Made by a program: the position numbers and the translations under genes. Of a stretch of DNA of 45,937 nt, positions 35,936-43,645 are shown in pieces. The DNA lies in contig JAKFXK010000045.1 in assembly GCA_021731445.1 (NCBI GenBank), forward strand, positions 1 through 45,937, read 5' to 3'. The notes under the pieces were generated by a model, which did no database searches, was not told the DNA's origin, and worked only from the letters and a program-made list of their open reading frames with translations. Within the stretch, counting starts at the first letter, position 1; every line of letters begins with the position of its first letter. The stretch comes from Nevskiaceae bacterium (GTDB lineage: Bacteria > Pseudomonadota > Gammaproteobacteria > Nevskiales > Nevskiaceae).

Positions 35936-37060
35936 ATGACTCTCACCCGCCGCGGTTTCATGCTGGCCGCAGGCAGCGTCGGCGCGCTGTCGCTGGCGGC
36001 ACCCGCGCTGGCTGCACAAGGCCGCGTTTCGCGGCGCGCGCTGAAGATCGTCGAAGAGGCTGGGGCCATCGACATGCTCGGTCTGATCAGCATCAACGAC
36101 ACCGAGTGGGCGCGCTGGGCTGACTCCAGCGAGGGCATGAGCAGCGCCGAACTCGCGCGTTTCAGGGACTGCGGCATCAAGGTCTTCCATCACGCCTACG
36201 GCCTCGGCGGGCCGACGGTGCACCACGATGCGCTGGTCTATTTCGGCCATCTCAATGCCTTCATCGCCCGCTACAGCGACCAGTTCGTCCGGGTCAGCAA
36301 GGCCAGCGATCTGGAGCGCCTGCAGAGCTCGAAGAAAACCGGCGTGATCCCGGGCCTGCAGAACTCCGATCACTTCCGCAGCATCGAGGATGTCGCGCTG
36401 TTCCATCGCCTCGGCCAGCGGGTGTCGCAGCTCACCTACAACAGCCAGAACTTCATCGGCTGCGGTGCCACCGAGCGCAAAGACTGCGGGGTCTCCGACT
36501 TCGGCGCCGCCATCATCGCCAGGATGAACGAGGTCGGCATGCTGGTGGACGTGTCGCACTGCGGTGAGCGCACCACGCTGGATGCTTTCGAGCTGTCGAA
36601 AAAACCGGTGGCGATCACCCACTCCAACTGCCGGGCGCTGGTCGATCACCCGCGCCTGAAGACCGACGAGGCGATCAAAAAAATGGCCGCGACCGGCGGC
36701 GTGATGGGCATCACCGGCGTGCGCATGTTCGTGCGCGCCCAGGAGCCGACCACCCTCGAGCATCTGGTCGATCACATCCAGCATGTGGCGAAGCTGGTCG
36801 GCGTCGAGCATGTCGGCATCGGCTCCGATGCCGATCTCTCCGGCTACGACGCGCTACCCGCCGAGCAGTCGCAGAAACTGCGCGCCGCCTACAAGGCCAG
36901 CTATGCCTTCCGCGACAAGATCGACATCGAAGGCTTCAACCATGCCCGCAAGGTCTATGACCTCACCGAGGCCCTGCTCCGGCGCGGCTTCGGCGATGCC
37001 GACATCGGCGGCATTCTCGGCGGCAATTTCCGCCGCCTGCTGACGGCGGTCTGGGGCTAA
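35936..37060 (+). CDS. Tat-exported M19 membrane-dipeptidase homologue
   Basis: A 374-residue protein with a twin-arginine leader (LTRRGFMLAAGSVGALSLA). The M19 fold is clear: SQLTYNSQNFIGCG, GVSDFGAAIIARMNEVGMLVD (within 120-190), DVSHCG and THSN (both zinc His), and VGIGSDADLSG. However, the family motif DGHND near the mature N-terminus reads DMLGL, and the bridging Glu of GLEG is Gln (GLQN). Three of the canonical zinc ligands are therefore missing. M19 enzymes cleave dipeptides including those with D-residues at the C-terminal side. Activity here may need only one metal or may have changed. It follows the serine hydrolase by 8 bases and precedes the VanX-like gene. Confidence 0.88.
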   Translation: MTLTRRGFMLAAGSVGALSLAAPALAAQGRVSRRALKIVEEAGAIDMLGLISINDTEWARWADSSEGMSSAELARFRDCGIKVFHHAYGLGGPTVHHDALVYFGHLNAFIARYSDQFVRVSKASDLERLQSSKKTGVIPGLQNSDHFRSIEDVALFHRLGQRVSQLTYNSQNFIGCGATERKDCGVSDFGAAIIARMNEVGMLVDVSHCGERTTLDAFELSKKPVAITHSNCRALVDHPRLKTDEAIKKMAATGGVMGITGVRMFVRAQEPTTLEHLVDHIQHVAKLVGVEHVGIGSDADLSGYDALPAEQSQKLRAAYKASYAFRDKIDIEGFNHARKVYDLTEALLRRGFGDADIGGILGGNFRRLLTAVWG

Positions 37061-37090
37061 AGCATGAGCAAGCAAGTGGAGAATCGAGAG

Positions 37091-37843
37091 ATGAGACTGT
37101 TAAGCGGCGGTGGCGGCTTCGCCCGCGATGTGTTGATCCTCGCCGCGCTGCTGGGCGCACTGGGCTGTACAACCCGCGGCCCGGAGTTTTTCCGCATCAC
37201 ACCGCTCAGGCCGGTGGCTGAGTTGAAGGCTGAAGCACTGCGTGCCCAGCCGCCGACCGAGACCGGCAAGCGGGCACCCGATCTGGTGGACCTCGCCACT
37301 CTCGATCCGGCCATCAAGTTCGACATCCGCTATGCGGGCTCCGACAACTTCCTGAGCACGCCGCTCTACACCCAGGCACGCGCCTTTCTGCAGCGGCCGG
37401 CCGCCGAGAGCCTGCTGCGCGCGCAGCGCAGGCTCGTCCAGCAGGGCTATGGCCTGTTGATTCACGACGCCTACCGGCCCTGGTGGGTGAGCAAGGTGTT
37501 CTGGGAGGCGACTCCGCTTCACCTGCGCGAGAAGTTCGTCGCCAACCCAGCCGAGGGCTCGCGCCACAACCGGGGCTGTGCGGTGGACCTGACGCTCTAT
37601 GAGCTGAAGACCGGCAAGACGGTGCAGATGCCGGGCCTCTACGACGAGATGTCGGAGCGCTCGTATCCCGGCTACAGCGGCGGAAGCGACGACGAGCGCC
37701 GCCAGCGTGACCGCCTGCGCAGCGCCATGGAAGCGGAAGGCTTTGCGGTCTACGAGACCGAGTGGTGGCACTTCGATTTCAAGGACTGGCGCGAGTACCC
37801 CATCGTCAATCTGGATTTTGAAGCGCTGCCGGGCAGCAATTAG
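37091..37843 (+). CDS. D-alanyl-D-alanine dipeptidase (VanX/DdpX family)
   Basis: Hydrolyses D-Ala-D-Ala to two D-Ala. The 250-residue protein has the family's zinc motifs SRHNRGCAVDLTL (SxHxxGxAxD) and EWWHF (ExxWH), plus the catalytic Arg in HDAYRPWW. FDIRYAGSDNF is typical of DdpX. A hydrophobic leader ends LGALGC, so it is probably a periplasmic lipoprotein, although the lipobox is imperfect. I chose the ATG at 37091 (GTGGAG upstream); ATG 37064 adds nine residues without a ribosome site. No vanH or vanA is present, so peptide catabolism is more likely than glycopeptide resistance. Confidence 0.9.
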   Translation: MRLLSGGGGFARDVLILAALLGALGCTTRGPEFFRITPLRPVAELKAEALRAQPPTETGKRAPDLVDLATLDPAIKFDIRYAGSDNFLSTPLYTQARAFLQRPAAESLLRAQRRLVQQGYGLLIHDAYRPWWVSKVFWEATPLHLREKFVANPAEGSRHNRGCAVDLTLYELKTGKTVQMPGLYDEMSERSYPGYSGGSDDERRQRDRLRSAMEAEGFAVYETEWWHFDFKDWREYPIVNLDFEALPGSN

Positions 37844-37903
37844 AGCTTTATCAGCGATCAGCAAAGCTAGAGCAGTTTTTTAAGTGGTGACACTGTTTGT
37901 CTC

Positions 37904-38085
37904 CTTCCCCCGCTTGCGGGGGAAGGTTGGGATGGGGGCGAGTGAGCGCAGCGAATGATTTCTCTGATACCCGGAGTTGAGCGCAGGCTCGCTTCGCTCG
38001 CTGCCCCCCACCCACGTTTGGCCGGGATCGGGACTGACGTAATGTCAGTCCCGCTTAAGCCAAACGTTCCCCCGCAAGCGGGGGA
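37904..38085. repeat. Composite inverted-repeat element
   Basis: It occupies most of the 309-base gap between the DdpX and serine hydrolase genes. The left end is a perfect hairpin CTTCCCCCGC-TT-GCGGGGGAAG (37904-37925); the right end is TCCCCCGC-AA-GCGGGGGA (38068-38085). Between them lie a GAGTGAGCGCAGCGAATGA stretch and the 38014-38067 hairpin. No gene is encoded. 38086-38152 holds the following gene's ribosome site (GGGAG). Confidence 0.8.
38014..38067. repeat. Hairpin related to the one at 4.9 kb
   Basis: ACGTTTGGC and GCCAAACGT arms enclose a GGGACTGAC / GTCAGTCCC stem with a TAAT-type loop (GTAAT). Outer arms and the CCCGCTTA segment match the 4890-4946 hairpin; the inner stem differs by paired changes that keep complementarity. 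Confidence 0.8.
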
Positions 38086-38152
38086 GGGGATTGGAGCGCG
38101 CTACGACGAAAGATGTAGTCATTTGAATCAAAATTGTCCTTGGGAGAAAACC

Positions 38153-39940
38153 ATGCGTCGCACCATTCTGGCCGTGCTGTTCGCGTCAATGAGCTGCGTC
38201 GTCCACGCCGAAGCTCCGGCAGCGCCCTCGCTTGCCGAGGTGGAAACCCTCATCACCCAGACGATGAAGGACTGGAAGGTTCCGGGCGCCTCGGTGGTGA
38301 TCCTGCGCGGCGGCGAGCCGGTGCTGGTCAAGGGTTTCGGTCTGCGCGATGTCGAGCGCAAACTGCCGGCCACTTCGGAAACCCTGTTCCGGCTGGCGTC
38401 GGTCAGCAAGTCCTTCACCGCCGCCGGTGTCGCTGCGCTGGCGAGCCAGGGCAAGCTGGACTGGAACAAGCCGGTCGCCGAATACCTGCCGGAGTTCAAG
38501 CTCTACACACCGGCGCTCACCGCCCAGGTCACGGCGGTGGACCTGCTCAGCCACCGCACCGGCCTGCCGCGCCACGATCTCTCCTGGTACTTCAACCGTG
38601 ACGACAAGCGTGAGGAGATGATCGCGCGCCTGCGCTATCTGGAGCCGAACAAGCCGCTGCGCGAGGTGTTCCAGTACAACAACTTCATGTTCCTGTCGGC
38701 CGGCTATCTCACCGGGCGGCTGCTGGATACCAGCTGGGAGGACGCCATGCAGCGCCTGCTGTTCAAGCCGCTGGAGATGAAGTCAACGACGATCTCGCTG
38801 GTGGCGATGGAGAAGAACCCCGATCACGCCGAGCCGTACCAGAAGGACAAGCAGGAGGTGGTGCAGAAAGTGGCGCACTACACCGCCACCAATATGGCAC
38901 CGGCCGGCATGATCAATTCCAGCGCTGCGGACATGAGCCGTTACCTCGCCATGCTGATGAATGGCGGCCAGCACCGGGGCAAGACGGTGCTCGCTGCCGC
39001 CGACGTGCAGAAGATGACCACTGCGCAGATGGTGATCTCCGGCCCGCCAGACCCGCGCTACCCGGAGCTCGGCGCACTCGCCTACGGCCTGGGGCTCAGC
39101 GTCACCAGTTATCGCGGCCAGCGGCTGGTGCAGCACGGCGGTGCGATCGACGGCTTTCGCGCCAATCTCGCCTTCCTGCCGGAAGCAGGGATCGGCGTGG
39201 TGGTGCTCTCGAATCTCGGCGATGTCGGTTTCGTGAGCGCGCTCAGCTATGACCTGTTCGACCGCTACCTGGGTCTTGCACCGCGCGACTGGAGTGCGCG
39301 CTATCTCGGTGACGAGAAGAAGGCCAAGGCCGCGCAGGACGAGGCCGAAGGCCGGGGCTACTCGACGCAGAAGCCCGGCACCCAACCCTCGCATGCACTG
39401 GGCGACTACACCGGCCACTACCAGCATCCCGGCTACGGGCTGGTGAAGATCGGCCAGGCCAATGGCCAGTTGAACCTCGAATACGGTTATCTGAAAGTAC
39501 CGTTGACGCACTACCACTACGACGTCTACGAGTTCATCTACGACCCGGTGCCCAAGGACAAGCTCAGTCTGCGCTTCGAGACCGATGACAGCGGCGACAT
39601 CGCCAGCCTCGCAATTCCGCTGGAACCCTTGGGTGCGCCCATCGTGTTCAAGCGCGTCGCCGATCCGATCATGCGTACTGCCGGTTTCTTGAAGCCGCTG
39701 GCGGGCAGCTACGAGCTGGGTGCGGTGGTGATGGATGTGGTGCTGCGCGAGGACGGCGTGCTCAAGCTGGTGCAGCCCAACGGCTCATCGCTGGAACTGG
39801 AGCCGGATCGCGGCACCACCTTCCGCGTCAAGGAGCGCGCCGGCTCGTCGCTGGAGTTCAAGCGCGGCACCGATGGCGCGGTGAACGAGGCGGTGCTGCA
39901 CAGCCCCGGCAGCAGCAGCGTGCTCAAGCGCAGGCGCTGA
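38153..39940 (+). CDS. Secreted serine hydrolase with C-terminal DUF3471-like domain
   Basis: A 595-residue class C beta-lactamase-fold enzyme: signal peptide (CVVHAEA, about residue 20), nucleophile motif SVSK (Ser83, Lys86), YNN (QYNNFMFLSAGY) and HGG (VQHGGAIDGF), so the active site is complete. From about residue 415 a beta-rich DUF3471-like domain follows (DYTGHYQHPGYG). Homologues include D-stereospecific aminopeptidases and esterases; the substrate is not determinable. GGGAG lies 7 bases before the ATG. It is distinct from the membrane-tailed paralogue at 33952. Confidence 0.88.
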   Translation: MRRTILAVLFASMSCVVHAEAPAAPSLAEVETLITQTMKDWKVPGASVVILRGGEPVLVKGFGLRDVERKLPATSETLFRLASVSKSFTAAGVAALASQGKLDWNKPVAEYLPEFKLYTPALTAQVTAVDLLSHRTGLPRHDLSWYFNRDDKREEMIARLRYLEPNKPLREVFQYNNFMFLSAGYLTGRLLDTSWEDAMQRLLFKPLEMKSTTISLVAMEKNPDHAEPYQKDKQEVVQKVAHYTATNMAPAGMINSSAADMSRYLAMLMNGGQHRGKTVLAAADVQKMTTAQMVISGPPDPRYPELGALAYGLGLSVTSYRGQRLVQHGGAIDGFRANLAFLPEAGIGVVVLSNLGDVGFVSALSYDLFDRYLGLAPRDWSARYLGDEKKAKAAQDEAEGRGYSTQKPGTQPSHALGDYTGHYQHPGYGLVKIGQANGQLNLEYGYLKVPLTHYHYDVYEFIYDPVPKDKLSLRFETDDSGDIASLAIPLEPLGAPIVFKRVADPIMRTAGFLKPLAGSYELGAVVMDVVLREDGVLKLVQPNGSSLELEPDRGTTFRVKERAGSSLEFKRGTDGAVNEAVLHSPGSSSVLKRRR

Positions 39941-39973
39941 GTGCGATAGAGCCGCCCTCACCTCACTAGCGAA

Positions 39974-41143
39974 GTGAAATACCTGCCCCTGGTCTGGGCG
40001 ATGCTCTGGCGCCGCCGTGCGCGTACGGCGCTGACTTTTGCCTCGATCAGCATGGCGTTCCTGCTGTTCGGGCTGCTCAACGCCTTCGGCTCGCTGCTCG
40101 CAACCGGTGCCAAGGTGGCGGCGGCGGACACGCTCATCACCAGCAACCGTTACGGCTTCACCAAGAGCCTGCCCTATGCCTATCGCAGCCGGGTCGATGC
40201 GGTGCCCGGCGTGAAGGTGGCGATCCCGGTGGTGATCATCCCCTTCGTCTACCCGGACGGCAGCAGCAGCAACCAGCCGTCGATGGCCACCGATCCCGAG
40301 GTCGTGTTCAGCGCCGATCCGCGCTTCGTGACCACGCCGGAGCAGCTCAAGGCGTTCCAGGAAACACGCACCGGCATGATCGCCGGTCGCCAGCTGGCGG
40401 AGAAATACGGCTGGAAAATCGGCGACCGCATTCCGCTGAAAAGCCCCTGGCTCAAGCGCCGGGACGGGCAGGAGCACTGGGAGTTCGATCTCGTCGGCGT
40501 GTTCGATTTCAACGAGGAGCTGATGGGCAAGGGCGTCAGCGCCATGCGCGCTTTCGTGCGCTACGACTACATCGACGCGGCGCGCGCCACACCGGGGCAG
40601 GTGGATGTGTACTTCGTGAAGATCCACGACCCGGCCTCGGCACCGGCGATTTCCAAGGCCATCGACGCGATGTTCCAGAACTCCGACCGTCCGACCAAGA
40701 CCCAGTCCGAGGCCGAGCAGCAGCGCGCGCAGCTGGCCGAGATCGGCGACATCGGGCTGATCATCACCGCGATCCTCTCGGCAGTGTTCTTCACTCTGGT
40801 GGTGGTGGCCTGCAACACCATGATGCGGGCCTTCCGCGAGCGCATCCCGGAGCTGGCGACGATGAAGACGATTGGCTTCACCGATCGCACCGTTTCTGCT
40901 TTGGTGACTGCGGAGTCGCTGCTGCTCTGTGTCTCGGCCGGGCTGGTCGGGCTGTTGCTGGCCTGGCTGGCTTTGAAGCCGGTGGCGAAGGCGATTGCCG
41001 GGGTGCTGCCGCTGCTGCGCATGGAGCCTGAAACTGCGGTGGCGGGTGTCGCGCTCGCCGTGGCGCTCGGCGTGATCAGCGGCGCGATCCCGGCCTGGCA
41101 GTCGGCGCGGCTGTCGGTCGTCGACGGCCTGAGGCGCAGCTGA
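39974..41143 (+). CDS. ABC transporter permease, MacB/FtsX type
   Basis: A 389-residue permease: an N-terminal helix (about 15-38), a large periplasmic MacB-PCD-like domain (about 40-265) and three C-terminal helices (about 265-380). A GTG at 39974 is the only plausible start. Its TGA overlaps the ATG of the second permease by one base. FtsX/MacB/LolCE-type proteins work in mechanotransmission or export with a separate ATPase; none is encoded in the window. Confidence 0.85.
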   Translation: MKYLPLVWAMLWRRRARTALTFASISMAFLLFGLLNAFGSLLATGAKVAAADTLITSNRYGFTKSLPYAYRSRVDAVPGVKVAIPVVIIPFVYPDGSSSNQPSMATDPEVVFSADPRFVTTPEQLKAFQETRTGMIAGRQLAEKYGWKIGDRIPLKSPWLKRRDGQEHWEFDLVGVFDFNEELMGKGVSAMRAFVRYDYIDAARATPGQVDVYFVKIHDPASAPAISKAIDAMFQNSDRPTKTQSEAEQQRAQLAEIGDIGLIITAILSAVFFTLVVVACNTMMRAFRERIPELATMKTIGFTDRTVSALVTAESLLLCVSAGLVGLLLAWLALKPVAKAIAGVLPLLRMEPETAVAGVALAVALGVISGAIPAWQSARLSVVDGLRRS

Positions 41144-42327
41144 TGTTCGGCCGCACGTTGGCCTTACTGGGCATGAACCTGCAGAGTCTGCCGGCGCGCT
41201 GGGGTGTCGCCGCCGTGGTGGTGATCTGCCTCGCCGGTGTGTCCGGGGTGATGGTGTCGATGCTGGCGATGGCCGAAGGCTTCGAGCAGACCTTCGTGCG
41301 CGCGGCGCGTGCGGATCGGGTGATCGTGCTCACCACCGGCGAGACGTTCGAGAGCGGCAGCAGCATCGGCCGCGATCAGCTCGCGCTGCTGCTGCAGGCG
41401 CCGGGGCTGGCGCGCCTGGCCGATGGCAAGCCGGCCGCCTCGGTGGAGCGCTTCACCACCTCGACGCTGCCGCTCGCACGCAGCCCTGGCCGCGACGGCA
41501 ATCTGGTGTTGCGCGGTGTGAGCAAAGAGGTTTTCGCGGTGCGTCCGGAAGTGCGTCTGGCCGCCGGGCGGATGTTCACGCCCGGTCTGCGCGAGCTGGT
41601 GGTGGGGCGCTCGGCACAGCGGCAGTTTGACGGGCTTGCGCTCGGCAAGGAGGTGAGTCTCTCCGGCGTGGTGTGGCGCGTGGTCGGCGAGTTTCAGAGC
41701 AGTGGCAGCGCCTTGGAATCCGAAGCCTGGGGCGAGGTCGAGGTGGTGATGAACGCCTACAACCAGTCCGGCTACAGCTCGGTGACCGCCCTGCTCGACT
41801 CGCCCGCGGCCTTCGCCACCTACAAGGCCGCAGTCACCGGCAACCCGCTGCTGTCGCACACGCCGCTGCGCGAGGCCGATTACTACGCGGCGCAGGGCGG
41901 CACGCTGTCGACGGCGATGCGCGTCATCGGCTATGTCGTTGCCTCGATCATGGGCCTGGGCGCGCTGTTCGCCGCGATCAACACCATGTATGCCTCCATC
42001 GAGGCGCGCGGTGTCGAGCTCGCCACCTTGCGCGCCCTGGGTTTCGACGGCCCTACGCTGGTCGTCTCGGTGCTGATCGAGAGCGTGCTGCTGTGCGGCG
42101 TGGGTGCGCTGCTCGGCGGCGCACTGGCGTATCTGATGTTCAACGGTTACACGGTGTCCACCATCTCCAGCGGCAGCTTCAGCCAGGTCAGCTTTGCTTT
42201 CAGCGTCAGCCCGGCGCTGCTGCTGCAGGGTGCGATCTGGGCTGCGGTCATTGGTCTGGCCGGAGGCCTGTTGCCGGCCTTGCGGGCCGTGCGGGTTCCC
42301 ATCACGGAGGCTTTGCGAGCGACATGA
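41143..42327 (+). CDS. ABC transporter permease, MacB/FtsX type (second)
   Basis: A 394-residue partner of the preceding permease with the same layout: N-terminal helix (about 18-40), periplasmic domain (about 42-260), three C-terminal helices (from about 265, ending GGLLPALRAVRVPITEALRAT). The two presumably form a heterodimer. Its stop overlaps the start of the next amidohydrolase gene by 4 bases, so the transporter and peptidases are co-translated. Confidence 0.85.
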   Translation: MFGRTLALLGMNLQSLPARWGVAAVVVICLAGVSGVMVSMLAMAEGFEQTFVRAARADRVIVLTTGETFESGSSIGRDQLALLLQAPGLARLADGKPAASVERFTTSTLPLARSPGRDGNLVLRGVSKEVFAVRPEVRLAAGRMFTPGLRELVVGRSAQRQFDGLALGKEVSLSGVVWRVVGEFQSSGSALESEAWGEVEVVMNAYNQSGYSSVTALLDSPAAFATYKAAVTGNPLLSHTPLREADYYAAQGGTLSTAMRVIGYVVASIMGLGALFAAINTMYASIEARGVELATLRALGFDGPTLVVSVLIESVLLCGVGALLGGALAYLMFNGYTVSTISSGSFSQVSFAFSVSPALLLQGAIWAAVIGLAGGLLPALRAVRVPITEALRAT

Positions 42328-43631
42328 AACTCATCACGGTCTTGGCGGCATTGGTCGCATCCGGCAGCGCGCAGGCGCTGAGCATCGACTGCGGACGCCT
42401 GCTCGATGTCAAGAGCGGCCGATGGCTCGAAGGCGCACGCCTGACGGTCAGCGACGGCAAGTTCGCGTCGGTGGCGAAGGCAGAGAGTCGCGCCGAGGGC
42501 GAAGTCGTCGATCTGTCCGGCTATTCCTGCCTGCCCGGCCTGATCGACATGCACACCCATCTCACCCTGGAGTTCCAGCCGCACCTCGCCATCCTCTCCG
42601 ACCAGCTGCAGGCGAATCCGGCCGACTACGCGCTGCGCTCGGCGGTGTATGCCAAGCGCACGCTGCAGGCCGGCTTCACCACGGTGCGCGATGTCGGTGC
42701 CAGCGATGGCCTCGATGTTTCGCTCAAGCGCGCCATCGAGCAGGGCTGGGTGGAAGGGCCGCGCATGTTCGTCGCCGGCACTGGCATTTCCACCACCGGC
42801 GGTCATGGCGACCCCACCAACAGTCTGTCGCGGGAGCTCTCCGGCGCACTCGGCAGGCCGGGGCCGAGGCAGGGCATCATCAGCGGCCCGCAAGAAGCGC
42901 GCGACGCCGTCCGCCAGTGCTACAAGGACGGCGCGGACCTGATCAAGATCTCCGCCACCGGCGGTGTGCTGTCGCAAGCGGCGAGCGGCCAGAACGCCCA
43001 GTTCACCGACGAGGAGCTGCGCGCGGTGGTCGAGGCGGCGAACGACTACGGCTTCAAGGTTGCCGCCCATGCCCACGGTGCCGATGGCCTCAAGCGGGCG
43101 CTGCGTGCCGGTGTCAGCAGCATCGAGCACGGCACTTACATGGACGACGAGGCCATCGCGCTCTACCAGAAAACCGGTGCCTGGTATGTGCCGACCATCT
43201 CCGCCGGCCGCACCGTCGCCGAACGCGCCAAGCTGCCGGACTATTACTCGCCGCTGGTGCGCCCCAAGGCCGCCGCCATCGGCCCGATCATGCAGGGCAC
43301 TTTGAGCCGCGCCTACAAGGCCGGAGTGAAGATCGCCTTCGGCACCGACGCGGGAGTGTTTGCGCATGGCGAGAATGCCAAAGAGTTCGTCTACATGGTC
43401 GAGGCCGGGATGCCGACGCTGGCAGCACTCCGCGCCGCGACGCTGGGGGCTGCAGCACTCTTGGGCAAGTCCGATCAGCTGGGTTCGGTGGAGACTGGCT
43501 TCGCCGCCGATCTGATCGCGGTGAAGGACGATCCCTTGCGCGATGTCGCGGCCCTGCAGAACGTCGCCTTCGTGATGAAGGCGGGCAAGATCTACAAGCA
43601 GCCGATGACTCCGCTGAAACCGCAACCATGA
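42324..43631 (+). CDS. Secreted amidohydrolase (prolidase-like)
   Basis: A 435-residue amidohydrolase-superfamily enzyme with a signal peptide (SGSAQA, about residue 18). The binuclear metal site is complete: DMHTHL (His77, His79), the bridging Lys in ADLIKISATGG, AAHAHG, SIEHGTY and the catalytic Asp in FGTDAGVF. The combination matches the Xaa-Pro dipeptidase / aryldialkylphosphatase-related group, in which carboxypeptidases release C-terminal residues. The stereochemistry preferred is unknown. Its stop overlaps the next ATG (43628) by 4 bases. Confidence 0.9.
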   Translation: MKLITVLAALVASGSAQALSIDCGRLLDVKSGRWLEGARLTVSDGKFASVAKAESRAEGEVVDLSGYSCLPGLIDMHTHLTLEFQPHLAILSDQLQANPADYALRSAVYAKRTLQAGFTTVRDVGASDGLDVSLKRAIEQGWVEGPRMFVAGTGISTTGGHGDPTNSLSRELSGALGRPGPRQGIISGPQEARDAVRQCYKDGADLIKISATGGVLSQAASGQNAQFTDEELRAVVEAANDYGFKVAAHAHGADGLKRALRAGVSSIEHGTYMDDEAIALYQKTGAWYVPTISAGRTVAERAKLPDYYSPLVRPKAAAIGPIMQGTLSRAYKAGVKIAFGTDAGVFAHGENAKEFVYMVEAGMPTLAALRAATLGAAALLGKSDQLGSVETGFAADLIAVKDDPLRDVAALQNVAFVMKAGKIYKQPMTPLKPQP

Positions 43632-43645
43632 GTAGGAACAACACC

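Noticed and set aside
37091-37843. Glycopeptide (vancomycin) resistance cluster
   Set aside because: Only a VanX/DdpX-type gene is present; there is no VanH, VanA/B ligase or VanRS pair, and the neighbours are peptidases and a D-amino-acid dehydrogenase.
37904-38085. CRISPR array or attachment site
   Set aside because: The repeats are inverted hairpins, not regularly spaced direct repeats, and no cas or integrase gene is near.
33952-39940. Beta-lactamase resistance genes
   Set aside because: The two class-C-fold proteins carry large extra domains and sit among peptidases; the third motifs (HWGD, HGG) are those of the wider serine-hydrolase group, not KTG of true beta-lactamases.
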